Assembly (NCBI GenBank): GCA_964036155.1
Contig: OZ038422.1
Location: 65,123,201 to 65,187,200 of the forward strand
Direction: 5' to 3'
Source of the DNA: Diploscapter coronatus
Lineage: Eukaryota; Nematoda; Chromadorea; Rhabditida; Rhabditidae
DNA: 64,000 bases
Shown piece after piece: positions 34,118 to 45,775 of this stretch. Each line of letters opens with the position of its first letter. The first letter of the stretch is position 1. A program made the translations under genes and the position numbers. Under the pieces are notes generated by a model that saw nothing but the letters and a program-made list of their open reading frames with translations, had not been told where the DNA came from and ran no database searches.

Positions 34118-34810
34118 AGAGCGCAAGTCCCCCATCCTGTGAAACCAAAGTCAAGAAAAGCAATTTTGCTAAAATAAGAAAAATTGCGAGACAATTAAAT
34201 CTAGAGAACATTTGTTTCCGGCCGGAACACCTCTGAAACGTGAATTGGACCGATCAAAACGTACAACCAAGCTTTCAGATCGCTCGTTTGAGACTTCCAG
34301 ACCTCGCTCATCATTTTCTCAAGCTGAATATAAAGAGCGCAGTTCTTTCTGGTTATTTTGAACAAAAAATCCCTCAAAATTCGGTCAAAACACAAAAAGA
34401 CGAGCCCAAAAATAATTTTTGCTGAAATAACACAATACAAAGCGATTTGACACTTGTTTCATGGATTTTTGCACTCAAATTGCAAAGTGGGCATAGCCTA
34501 TCATTTTGGGAATAATAAAAGCTCAGAAACTGGAATGTTCCAGAAAAAAGCAAAGAAACTCAGACAAACACTCGTACAAGACCGCTCTCCCTTTGAAATA
34601 GCCTTTGTTCTATTGACTGCAAAGACAGACACGCTTTTCTTCTTGCGAAAATCGCCAAGCAAAAAGAAGATTTTCGAAGATCGTTTTCAAAAATTAATAT
34701 CTTTGGTTATACTGATCCCTTTTCATGTGGTTTTTTGCTATAAGCTTGATTAGACCATCAGATTTTGAGAAAAACTTTCATAACTCTGCCTCCACATCGG
34801 GAATATCAAT
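34118..34810. repeat. Third, interrupted partial copy of the duplicated block
   Basis: 34118-34180 matches the start of the block (GCGCAAGTCCC...CAAAGTCAAGAAAAGCA) and 34670-34810 matches its next part (ATATCTTTGGTTATACTGAT...CACATCGGGAATATCA). They are separated by about 490 bases of unrelated sequence, so this copy has been split by an insertion. From 34811 to 35489 I see nothing. Confidence 0.6.
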
Positions 34811-35489
34811 TAGGCTCTAATTAATGTTCTTTTTCCCAAGTATTTCCACATACACTCGGATATCATTAGCAAGTTCTAAAGTCAATCAAGAGTTTCATAA
34901 ATTGCTTATCAAAATTAGCATGCAAGAACTTTTCATCTTTCCAAATAGCTTTGTTTATAACCTTCAAAGAGAAAGAACAACAAAAATAAAATCAAACATC
35001 AATATTTTACGAAAATCGAGGTACAAGTATAAGCCTCGAGAAACAGCACGAAAATGGGGAAAAATAACCTTCAAAAGGAAAGGAAGAAAACAAGATCATA
35101 GTCAAAAGTGGTAAAAAATTAATCTTGAAGACTAGTGAATAGTCTCAAAATTTTCAAAAAAGCTCAAACCCGGAGTGATAAATAAAGAAAAATTCAGGTT
35201 TTGGAATGAATAAATTATGATTTAGGGGTCAAAATAGAGGACGGTTGATTTTTATACAGAAAATGAAGGAGTAGTTCAAAGCTTGCTAATAAAAAGATAA
35301 ACATAAAGTAACATCATCAGAGCTGGCGTTACAGGTTCTGAATCTGAACATTTCGATCTGGTTAAATCAAAGTTTTCAGATTTTAGCTTGAGTGCCGTCT
35401 GGGGTCGGACTTTTTTTAATTTGTTCTTCAGACTTAGAAAATTCAAATCTCCAACCTGCACCGCTACTTTTGACGTGTCATTCGGGCGT

Positions 35490-38400
35490 TCAGACGATGA
35501 TCGCATCGAGCTTGGCGATGGTGCTGAGGAGCAGCTGATTGTATGCAGCATAGTCTCTGTTGGCGGCCTTCATCACCACGTACTTCATGCGGTTTTCATC
35601 CTGCAAATTATTACTTGTCAGCATTTTTAGGAAGGAAAATACTTTTTGTTGGTGATTTTCATGAAAAACTGAAGATTTTCTAACTGACGTCAGTCTGAGC
35701 TTTTCTTCAGGATTTTTGAAAAAAAAAACGTTTTTAATTTCCTTTAAAAAAATGAGTATTTTCCGGAACGCGATTTTTCAACTTACATTGTAGAACTCGG
35801 ACTTGGCTTTGATGCGGAACGTGTAAGGCTTAAGATAGGCGTCACTGAGGATTTGCATGAATTCACTGTGCTGAAAAGTTGACCAATTTTATCAAAGTTA
35901 TTAAAATTTTACAAAGAAAAGGAGTTCACAAAGTGATCAGAGATTCAATGTTTCAAAAAAAAAAAATCAGTTTTCTCAAAACTTAGGTTTTTCTATCAGC
36001 CTTTAAATTCTTATAATTTATTAGACTCACGTCAGCCTCCATGATGTTGCCGAGCTCGTCCGCGGATTTGCCGATGATCTGATCCGCGACGGGTGAGAAG
36101 ATCGTCGCGTATACCGACGCAGTGCCATCCGAGATCTCGCTCTGAAAAAGATCATTTAAAATTTCATCAATTTCCTCATTTGAACCAAAATCTTAACTTT
36201 TTATCAGAGCCTCATAATTTAATCATTTTTTAAAGAAAATTTACATTTTGTTTTCGTTCAAAAAAGGTCATTATTTCGGTTTTTATAAAAATTTCAATTT
36301 TTCGACCTGCAGCAAGTAGAGCCACTTGAAGTCCTGCGTGGTGTGGCCGCACTTCTCGCAGCGATAGCTGCCATCCACGTCGACCACCTTCTTCTTGCAC
36401 TCGGGCGAGGGGCACGCCTGCAAAAAGTTAATATCGATGCCTCTAAAAATTTTCAATTTCAAAAATCCTGTCATTTTCCCGGGAATCGAAATTCGATAGT
36501 TTCCTGACCTTGTAGAGCGAGTTCTCGGGCTTGATGCGGACGATGTCGGCGTGAATGGTCACGTACTCTGCAGCACCGCTCGCGTTGTCGCCCAAACGCA
36601 GTGACTGCATCAGACGCAGAGGACGCTGGTTGGCTGCAAAAAACCGAATTTTCAAAACGTTATTCGAATTTTCTCAAAATCATCCTAATATTAATCTTTT
36701 TCTACAAAACAATATCGTCATTTTAAAATTTGAGATAGAATCTTCAGAGAAAAAATCTAGTTCGATTAGTGTTACTCTCTCGCAGTGCGGCTTTTTCGTT
36801 CAAGAAATCGAACCTTTTGGAAGAGCAATGGAACATTTTTGGGCAAAAATACCAGTACTGAATCTTTTCCTTCAAAATTTCATTTTCAGAAAAAAAAACA
36901 ATCCTCCTTACTCAGGAGATTGCTTCCGCCGGTGGCGGTGATCTTCTGGAACGTGGTCGTGCCCATCTCTCCGTCCTTCCACTCGTACAGCTCCGCAACT
37001 TCTGAAAAATGATTATTTTAAACCTGGAATTAAATTTGGTCTTCGAGACAAGCTCAATCTAAGCTATAAATCGTTCATAAATCTAGTACCTGGCAGAGAG
37101 GGAGTCAGCACGTATTCCGACGACGAGAAGCCAGAGCTCAGCGAGTATCCACCTGAAAATTGCACTTTTTTTTCAAAAAATTGTTAGTTCCCAGTAAAAA
37201 ATATTTGGAAAAATACGTTTTCATGAAAAATTTCATTCTTTAACCGAAAGGAAACTTTCCTAGAAAATAACGAAAAGATCTTCCTACCGCCGAATTCCCT
37301 GACGAGGTAGCCCTTGAATCCAACGACCTGTCCCTTGGCCTCCGGATCGAACCCTTTGGCGATATCTCCCCACAGAGTGACCTGCGTCTCCGTGCCCGAT
37401 TTGTCGACGACCGTCAGATCGCGCTTCGTCAGCTCCTTGTTGTTCCTCGAAGTGAACTACAACAAATAGCCGCATTTCTTTTCAAATTTTCAATTTTCTT
37501 CGATTTTTGACAAAGTAAAAATTGATGGCAAAAGCAAGGCAAGTGCAGATATGATTTGCCCCAAAGGATACGAGTATGTTTAGGGGAAATTAATTTGACA
37601 AGTATGCGTGTATTGAATAAATAGCTTCAAAAATCTTTCACCAAGGAAGTTATATCTTGTTTTCGTTTCGACAAAAATTGTTGTATTTTCAAGGAAAATA
37701 TCTTATATTTTGGGTATAATATGAAATCCCCCCTCTACAGTTCTAGGATTTCATATACCCTCGGATTTTCTAAATTCTCTCAAATCCTTACATTCTGGAC
37801 TTCACCGACTTCAGTGACGATGACGAGCACGTCGACAGTCTCACCGTTGTGGGCGGGGATGTCCTTCAGAGGGCAGATGCGTAGGCGGAACGCCGGCTTC
37901 TCGATCTTGTCGTCATACGACGGAGTGATCTGGAAAGTGGTTTCACTAAAATTTCAAGTCTTATTTGATCTTGGAACTTTGAAAAATCTTTACATCTTAT
38001 AAAAACCTAGAAAGTGCACGCAAATATTGGTAGTTCTGAATATTTCAGAAAATTATCTCGATTACTCTTTTCTGAAAGAACATACTTGATATTTTAACAC
38101 TATCCGGATTTCAAAATCGCCTCAATTTAAATTTGAAAAGCCCACTTCGGAAGTCCTATTGAGCGTGATCTCGTAGTCGCAGCCGGTGTAGTTCCACTGC
38201 TTGTTCGCAGTCTTGACGGCGCCATTCGCGATGAAGTACGTCTGGCCTTGCTGAACAAATTGCAAATTACATTTTTATTCCCGTTTTTCCTTTCAAATTT
38301 CGGAAAATCTAAAAAATACATAGACCGAGGTTTTTACATCTTGGCAATTAGCTGGTTTCCAAATAGGTGTTTTTCTTCAAATTTGTAGAATTTTTGAAAT

Positions 38401-39953
38401 CTACATTTTTCAGGCATGAATTTTGTACCTGAATCTGTGTGGAGGCTTTGTCCGCTTCCGCATCGAAGCCGGTGATCCTGATCTTGTCGCCATTTTTGTC
38501 GGCTATTTCGAAGCTGAAGATACGCAGATCCTTGCCCGCCTTGCTCTTGATCGCACGCAGTTCCTCGCTGGAAAATTAAGTTTTTATTTTTAATTTTTTT
38601 TTTTCAAATCATGTTCGAACTGGGACGATTTTCATTTTTACCGATTAGTGACGAGTCCGTGGATTTTCCACCTCTGGAGGTAGGGACTGAGCGATTTGAT
38701 GGGAGTGACACTGGCGAGACCGGCCAGGGGACCACCTCCCGACACCGACGTGCTCATTGGCGGCACGATGCGATTAGTCTGTTCTGCAACTACATTCATT
38801 CAGTTGTTTTCAAATCAAGTCCTGATTTTTTACCATAGCTTAAAAATTCAGAATATCAACGAGGTCGGAATTCAAGTGGTGATAGAAATTTGATATTTAC
38901 GGATTTTTTTCAACAACAGCAAAGAAAATCTTCCGTACCAGTGAGTGGCTTGGCGCGCTTCGCAGCGGGCTCTCCCATGTCGCCGCTCTCCGAGCCACCC
39001 CACGGAATGCCGATCGACGACTGCGGCTTGAAACCTTTGAAGGACTCCTGGAAGAAAAGATAACGACTTATTCATTTTTTGTAAAATCTTTTCAATGGTT
39101 GATTTTTCTATTTTTTATTTTGTACCGGATTTCCATCGTGATGTTTGGTCTCGGTCATGCCCTCGGGCATCAGCTCGGGCAGATTGCGCGCCAGCAGGTC
39201 GTAGCTCTCCACGATGAACGCGTACTTCCTGCAATTTTTTAAAAAGATTTTTCCTTCAAAATTCTCAAACTCACTGATCCGCGAGCATGACCTCGGAGCA
39301 CCATCGGCCCGCGGTGACAGCGATGATCTCGCCGCCGATCCACGTGTTCCCGACCTTCTGCACCTTCTCCGCGAACTTGTCCCTGGAATTTCGTTTTTAA
39401 TTCAACGAGTTTTAATTTTCGAATCAAGCTTAAAAAATAAAAACGTGCAAAGCTTGTTTCTAAATGTTCTATGGTTCGAGTAGGGTTACGTACGGGTAGG
39501 AAATTAAAAAGAACATTTTTTCCGTACCTGTCGTTCTGTACCGTGAGTTTCTTGTCGAAGAAGCAGGCCGTGTAGTCGAATATGCCGTCCGACAGCTTCG
39601 CGCGCAGACTGAACTGGTCCCTCTTCTTGTCCGAGGAGCGCTCAAATTCGAGAATTAAAAAAGCAGGAGCTCAAATATCCCACTTTTACTTTGTTTCAAT
39701 AGTTCTAGGATTTACAATCGTCATTTTTTTTTTCAAAAATCACAAGAACTCCCTCCCCACTAATTCACGATTTTTGAAATCCTTTATTTTCTCAAACTCT
39801 TACAAGAACTTGAAGGATAGGCGTCTCCTTGATGGGCTGATCGAGACCGGCCTCGAAGAGTCGCTGGAAGAAGCCGACGGACAGCTCGAGTCGACCACCC
39901 TTGCCGTACTTCCTGATGAGTGTAGGCGCGGGCTCGAAGGCAGACTGCGCCAT
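35490..39953 (-). CDS. rpa-1: Replication protein A large subunit, 17 exons
   Basis: Single-strand DNA-binding protein for replication, repair and recombination; nuclear. Starts MAQSAFEPAPTLIRKYGKGG at 39953, stops at 35490, and all 17 exons join in phase to about 656 residues (human RPA1 616). Seen in order: N-terminal OB-fold (about 1-125), a linker, DBD-A starting TPIKSLSPYLQRWKIHGLVT (about 215-325), DBD-B (about 330-450), and DBD-C (about 475-640) holding the zinc ribbon with CPSPEC and YRCEKC (about 520-540). The coding exons are markedly GC-richer than the introns, typical of a well-expressed housekeeping gene. Fold-back element D lies 680 bases upstream. Gene symbol is by family, not by species. 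Confidence 0.95.
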
Positions 39954-40633
39954 TTTGCACCAACACCTGCTGCTGATTGACTGATTGGGTGGTACTCAAA
40001 TTTGAATGATCAAGATTTCATGAAGTGAAATGTGAGAAAATGAAGAGTTTTGCGATAAATTATTGTTTTTTTTATTTATTTTAGAAAAGTTTGAACGAGT
40101 GCGAGTGAAATGGGAAATTTGTGAGAGAAAAAGTATGAAAATAATTTTTCGAGGGAAAAAAGACCTTTGGAAAAATCGAGAAAATTTACGAAAGTTGAGG
40201 GATTTTTGAAGATATCAATGATGAGACGGATCAAACGAAATATTGAGATTTTCCTTGGATAATGACTCTTTGAAACCGACTCAAAACACTTTTAAAAAGT
40301 GAAAGCGTGGAAAATCGATCACTTTCAAATGAAAAAATTCGGATAAAAAACGGGGAAATCGCAAGGATTTGGCGCATTCGCTTTTGAGCGCGAAAAAAAT
40401 GCTTCGAATTGGATTTGAATGGATCAACGATAAAAGGGGACGGCGCCTGAATAAAATTTTTTAGGGAAATCCAACAAATGGACGAACTTGAAATGCAAAA
40501 TTTGAAAAAATGACGGGAAATGAAAAGAGCCACTTGCGAAGAAATTCGAAATCGCTCCCGCCAAAATGAGTGCCAGCGAAAGGAGGAGGAGAATTGGCGT
40601 GTAAACGCAGGATGAGAGTAAAAAATTTTCAGA

Positions 40634-40805
40634 GGAGCCTGTTCAGACTTAGTTGCAATGCAACTTGCAATTTGCAACTCGCTCGAAATATAATAGCATG
40701 GAAAATAACGAGTACAAGAAATGATGTAATCCGATGCAATCGCACTCTTTTCATTTCCCATGCTATTTCGAGCGAGTTACAATGAAGCTAAGCATGAACG
40801 GGCCC
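40634..40805. mobile_element. Fold-back element D with GAAATA/TATTTC core
   Basis: Inverted arms: GGAGCCTGTTCAGACTTAG, then TGCAACTCGCTCGAAATA; mirrored by CCATGCTATTTCGAGCGAG and on to CTAAGCATGAACGGGCCC. The right-hand core, TTTCCCATGCTATTTCG, matches the array consensus at 5.4-6.0 kb exactly; the left core has a small insertion. Upstream of the RPA gene. No target-site duplication visible. Confidence 0.65.
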
Positions 40806-40937
40806 TTACGATATTGGGGTTTGGTCTCAAATCAAGAAACTATTTTAGAAAACCATCTAGAGTTTTCCAATTTTACCAACTTTGACCGCTTCTTTGGAGT
40901 ATTTGAAGATTTTTGATCTTTTGATTCAGACAATTTT

Positions 40938-42164
40938 AACATGATTTTTCAAGTAATTTATAACTTTGGACTTTGATCTCATTTCATCGAAAACTACATT
41001 TACAATGCGATCTAAAAATTCGATTTTTTTTAAAACTTTTTTGATGAAAAATCCTATTTTATTTTTTCATTTAAAGGTTACCTAAATTAGATCTTATTCC
41101 AAACAAATTCATCCTATCTTCTACCTAATATGTTGAGGGGATTATTTCTATCTTTCATCAGGATTATGTAGCAACAATTCTCTTTCTCTCTTTTCTTATT
41201 CACTCGTTTGCACCTTGTATATATACCTGCCATGTCCCATCTCTAATTCTATTATCATCCTTTTCTTGTCATTTGAACGACCACATTTCTAATTCTTACC
41301 AGTTTTGTATTTTCTCGAAAATATATTTTGAAATTAGACTTCGGTCGGCCGCTTCGCGACCTCCCTCGTCTAGAACTTTTGCTTCGCGAAAGTACAGAAC
41401 AAAACAATACCAAACCAAAACAACACTAACACCAACACCACAACTCCAGCTCCAAAAAAAAATTTAAAGAAAAGCATGCATTGCATTTATTCCATTTCTT
41501 ATTTCCATGCTCATACTCTCACACCATCAAAGTGTTTAATTTCATAGCTCTCCCTCCTGAAAATTCATCAGATCATAAAACTAAAACTATCCAATTAGAA
41601 GAACTTCAATCAATCATTTAAAATATTTCTCTATCATCACTCAATTATCCCATTGATGTCATTTTCTGAAAGTCTTCAAAAATCTTAAGCTCCTTTTCAT
41701 CCATAAAAATTCAGAAAAATCAACTCACTAAAGAAGCATCGAACTCTCAAATCTGCCATCTCATCATATTTAGCATAAAGGTCATACGCGCTATCCACTC
41801 GACCACGATGTTACCTCCCTTCTTCCCCTCTTTTTTGCACCTTCGTTAAGTAAGAAAATGGTTTCTTTTGGGTAAAAGTATCCATTTTCTGGGCCAAAGT
41901 CTATCGGGGGTTTTTTACGTTGCACATCAGGACGAAAAGATCTTTCCAACAATGCATAACACTTGAGTCTACCATGCTTACAATTAGTACTCGAGAACTA
42001 ACAATAAGCATGCACAAACAGATACACTTAACAAAAGTATTAAAAGGTAAGATTCGGACTCTTAGAACCGTCCTTTGATAATTTTTCTAGTTCAGATCTA
42101 AAATCTTTTCAAAATTAAACTTTCAGTGCCTTCCTTGCTCTCTTCACTGGTTCCAATCTAGAAC
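40938..42164 (+). repeat. Inverted copy of the GST copy 1 upstream region
   Basis: From about 40938 to 41335 and again from 42055 the sequence is the reverse complement of 28550 back to 28030, with scattered changes (for example ATCTTATTCCAAACAAATTC and CTACCTAATATGTTGAGG). It shows that GST copies 1 and 3 are duplicated with their promoters, in opposite orientation. The copy is interrupted by the insertion at 41336-42054. Confidence 0.8.
41336..42054 (-). mobile_element. 716-base insertion with tRNA-like promoter
   Basis: Comparing with the uninterrupted region above GST copy 1 (GAAATTCGGACTC) shows an insert between ATT at 41333-41335 and CGG at 42055, ending in another ATT (42052-42054): a 3-base target duplication. 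On the minus strand the insert holds a Pol III-like A box (TGGTCGAGTGG, at 41805-41795) and B box (GAGAGTTCGATGC, at 41748-41736) about 50 bases apart, as in a tRNA-derived SINE. No reading frame of note. It begins with GACTTCGGTCGGCCGCTTCG. Confidence 0.7.
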
Positions 42165-43429
42165 ATGCCTAACTACAAGCTGTACTATTTCGATGGCAGA
42201 GGACTGGCCGAGACTTCACGTCAGGTATTTTTTTAGAATTTTTTTTACGAAATCAAAGAAAATTCATGAATTTTAAAATTAGGTTCGAAACTCAAATTTT
42301 ACTACTTTTTAATTCGGACTTATGGATTTGTTTCATGACTTAAAAATGCTAATTTTCTAAAATTTTGAAAATTCAGCTTTTCGCCTTTGCCGATGTACCT
42401 TTCGAGGATATCCGCTTCACCAGGGAGAAATTCATGGAACTCAAGCCCAGTAAGTGCTTGGTTAATTAAAAATGTCGCACTTTACAAAATTCTCACAATT
42501 TCAGCGTTCCCTTATGGCCAGGTGCCGGTTTTGGAGGTCGATGGCGTGCAGATCCCGCAGTCGGTGGCTATCGCTCGTTTTCTGGCAAAGAAATTCGGTA
42601 TTTTTTTAATTGTAAAATTTCCTGAAAATGACTTTAGGCTTCGCGGGAAAGACCGAAGTCGAGCAGGCGCTCGTGGACGGAATCTGCGATCAGTGGAAAG
42701 ACTTCTACGTCGAAATCAAGCCCTACTACTACGGTAAGGTCGGAGTTTGCCCGCCCGGATGGGAAGATCTCGTAGGGTTTTCAAAATTTATTTTCATCCA
42801 TCTGAAAACTTCATGATATCGTTATGTTACTATTCTTTTCTGGCCTTATTTGGAATCTTTTGTAGTTTCCGCTCTCTTCTTGAACACAGAAAGGAAAAAA
42901 ATGATAACTAAAGTGAGCTCTTGTTTTATGTTTTCGATGTCATGAAGTTAGAGAATTTTAACATTTTCTTATTTCTCTTAAGAACTATGATTTTTCCAGG
43001 AGAAAGCCAAAACTGAGGTGCTGATCCCGGCTCGCGACAAGTTCTTCGGCTTCCTCAAGAACCTGCTGAACAAGAATAAGAACGGTAGGTTTAAATGGGA
43101 GAAATCGATATTATTGATTTTTCAGGATTCCTGGTTGAGGGCGGAATCACTTATGCCGATCTCTTCATCACCGATAACATGACGTCGCTCGTTGGATGGG
43201 TCCCGGAATATTTCGAGGGTTATCCTGAGGTGAGTCAGATAATTTGTTCGAACACTTGAGAAGTAAAAATATGAAATACGTTTTCGAGTAAAATCTCTTG
43301 AGCAAAATGAAAATTCGAATATTTTGGATGAAAATTTAAGAGTTTCAGATCGAGGCTTATTACAAACGTGTGCAGGAATTCCCTCAGCTGAAGGCCTGGT
43401 TGGCGAAGAGACCCAATGGTCCTATCTAA
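42165..43429 (+). CDS. Glutathione S-transferase, sigma class, copy 3
   Basis: Seven exons: 42165-42224, 42377-42449, 42505-42597, 42638-42771, 43000-43084, 43126-43229, 43349-43429; 209 residues, intact. Starts MPNYKLYYFDGRGLAE with catalytic Tyr8, has [10 protein letters not shown] in [11 protein letters not shown], and ends AWLAKRPNGPI. AATAAA lies at 43567. It is on the opposite strand to copies 1 and 2. Introns show it to be a mosaic: exons 1-4 with intron 3, and exon 6 to the end with intron 6, follow copy 2, while intron 4, exon 5 and intron 5 follow copy 1. The insertion just upstream could alter its promoter relative to copy 1. Confidence 0.95.
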
Positions 43430-43652
43430 ATTCTTACTTGCCTTTAATTTCATCATGTTGATCTTTATGTTTCCAAGCTTATTTTATTATTTACTCGGAA
43501 ATCTCATCATTTTACTACAACGAATAGTTTTATCTTTTTGATTGTCACTTTTCTTATGAAAGGATTGAATAAATTTAAGAGTGGATGTCAGGAAAAATCA
43601 AAGTCATAAGGAAGGAATGCGGAATAGGGGTCCACCGATTTGGCTAATTTTC

Positions 43653-44292
43653 ATATAGTCGATTGTAAAAAACTTGACAGTCGCAGTGCCCTTCGCACAA
43701 GGGGCGGTGCGAACAGCACGCTTCCCGCTCGCGTCGCGGCATGCATTGCGAATTCACTATTCAAACTGGATTTCCACTTTCATTTATTTTTTCAACGTTT
43801 TCATCCGTGATTTTTATAATTATTCGGTAATTATCGATAATTAGGATATAATTACATAATTTTGCTGAGAAATTATGCTCAAAAAATCATTTTATCGAGA
43901 AAAACGATAAAAAGTCACGGAAAAACACGAAATAAACAGAAAACTAAAACCTGTATTTGTAATTGTATTCTAATTATCGATAATTATCACAATTTTGAAG
44001 AAGAAATTCAAAAATCTATTTTAAAAAATTTTCAAAAAAATTACTGCAAAATACGGGAAAAATAAGTGAAAAATGGCTGTTCATTGAATCACCTAAAGGT
44101 AATTATCGATGATTACCGAATAATTATAAAAATTACGGATGAAAGCGTCGAAAAAAATAAATGAAAACGAAAATCCAGTTTGAATAATGAATTCGCAATG
44201 CATGCCGCGACGCGATTGGGAAGCGTGCTGTTCGCACCGCCCTCTTGTGCGAAGGGCACTGCGACTGTCAAGTTTTTTACAATCGACTATAT
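43653..44292. mobile_element. 640-base fold-back element
   Basis: Left arm 43653-43842 and right arm 44101-44292 are near-identical reverse complements (190 and 192 bases). Landmarks are ATATAGTCGATTGTAAAAAAC at the outer ends, CGCAATGCATGCCGCGACGCG in the middle and GGTAATTATCGAT at the inner ends. The 258-base spacer is AT-rich and has no coding capacity. High arm identity suggests recent origin. Differences between arms are a few substitutions and small indels. Confidence 0.85.
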
Positions 44293-44532
44293 ATATAGTA
44301 CAGTTATTCATACTGATTCTCGTGGTACTATCCGTTTCTCGAAAATGACCACTAATTACCGTAATTTCCAGAATAACTCACTTCAGAGTAAATATTTTTG
44401 AGGGGTATTAACATAAGTTGATCAATTTTCGATATGCTATCAGTTATTTTTCTTGAATTTATTCGACCGCATTTAAAAAATGTAATTTTCTGGTAATTAC
44501 ATTGCCGCAAATAATGGAGAGTAAATGGCAGG

Positions 44533-44624
44533 ATCAGGGCTGTCTGAATTTCGATAAAATCGAACTTGAACTGAACTGAACTGAACTTCCAGACAATTCG
44601 AAGTTCAGTTCGTACAACCCTGAT
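44533..44624. mobile_element. Short palindromic repeat, ATCAGGG ends
   Basis: Ends ATCAGGGCTGT and ACAACCCTGAT are inverted; inside, GAACTGAACTGAACTGAAC faces GAAGTTCAGTTCG. hAT-like CAGGG ends, but no 8-base duplication. About 30-140 bases to the right, 44650-44765 shows similarity to 56005-56130 (a dispersed AT-rich repeat with TTCGAGAGT...CATTTTATT). Confidence 0.5.
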
Positions 44625-45256
44625 TAAAAGGAATATTTATTTCAGTTGTACTTTTTCAGCGTCTTTTTATTAGATGCCTTCGAGAGTAGCCTTTATCATG
44701 TGCATTGAAGTTAAATTATTATTTAACATTTTATTAAATAAAATTTTCTTCCTGTTATTTGATTGCACCAGATTATTTCGATCTGAAAACATAACTCTAA
44801 TGTATCAACCAACCCTGCCAACTTCGCAAATGACATTCGACAAAGCGACGATTATAAGCGGTGATTTTGAATCAACGATTTGATATAAAAATATGTTAAA
44901 TGGTTTTATATACTTGCCATTATGATGCGTGGATGATAGAGTGCATCGAATTTCAAATGTTGTGGGAGGATTTTTACTATCAGCGATCAAACTGCATTAA
45001 GACATGATGAATTTTTTTTTTGAAAAACTAGTTCATATAGGAGTCGAATTTTTGATTGATGCAAAAGATTTTCTGCAGTCTGTTTTATTGATAAGATATC
45101 GAAAAATAAATTTAAGAGTTATCACGATGCACTTTTGTCATATCGTCGATAAAATAAATTTTCCGGCTAGTTCAAGAGCGAATTTCCAAATGCGCTAAAA
45201 TACGCACTATCTTCCTTAGATTTAGAATTCTAGCACAGATCTCCAATGACAAATCC

Positions 45257-45595
45257 TTATCTTCGCTTTCGATTTTCGATAAAAATCTTGAATGTTGAAC
45301 ACTTGCTCTTCCTGTTATGCCTTCGCTTTTTGTAATGAGCCTGAAAATAAGCCGAAACTTCGTTCATCAGACCATCCTTCAGGATTATCGAAACAAGTGA
45401 TTTCGTCTGGTTGCTTATCCTCCCTGCTTTCCTGCTATCTATCAGTTTGCTCAGGCTCATTTTATGGATGTTTTTTGTGGGACTGAGAGTTAAAGAAAGA
45501 GAAGAACGGGCAGTTTTTCGTTCGAGTTTCTTCAGTCCAGTCCGATAGCCTTGAGATGGCAGGACACTGTTGATCCGTTCAAAAAATTTTCTCAT
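45257..45595 (-). CDS. Possible small basic protein
   Basis: A single frame of 112 codons starting MRKFFERINSVLPSQGYRTG, rich in Lys, Arg and Ser, ending in a strongly basic tail (YKKRRHNRKSKC). It is divergent from the annexin, whose start is 180 bases away, so the two could share a promoter. No family recognised. A TTATTTTCAG within it could be a splice site. Low confidence. Confidence 0.3.
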   Translation of the reverse strand: MRKFFERINSVLPSQGYRTGLKKLERKTARSSLSLTLSPTKNIHKMSLSKLIDSRKAGRISNQTKSLVSIILKDGLMNEVSAYFQAHYKKRRHNRKSKCSTFKIFIENRKRR

Positions 45596-45775
45596 TGCCA
45601 GTCGTTTACTCCTCTTTCCTTCATTGTTCTAAAAATCCTTTTTTCGTAAATTTGTCATAATCCTTGCTCTGACCGTGCCTTTTTGTTTGATTTGTTGAAG
45701 GTCAAACTTTTTTGAGATTAAAAATAAAATTCCAGACTTTCTCACTTGTGCATTTGCATTTTCTCATTCTTCAAG

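Noticed and set aside
36555..37012. Plus-strand frames within RPA
   Set aside because: Opposite strand of RPA exons and introns; no independent signal.
40231..40761. 176-codon minus-strand frame upstream of RPA
   Set aside because: Composition is Phe/Ser/Ile-rich as expected from AT-rich DNA read by chance, and it extends into fold-back D.
42187..42196. TACTATTTCG as another motif copy
   Set aside because: It lies in GST exon 1 and encodes the conserved YYFD; the match is explained by coding.
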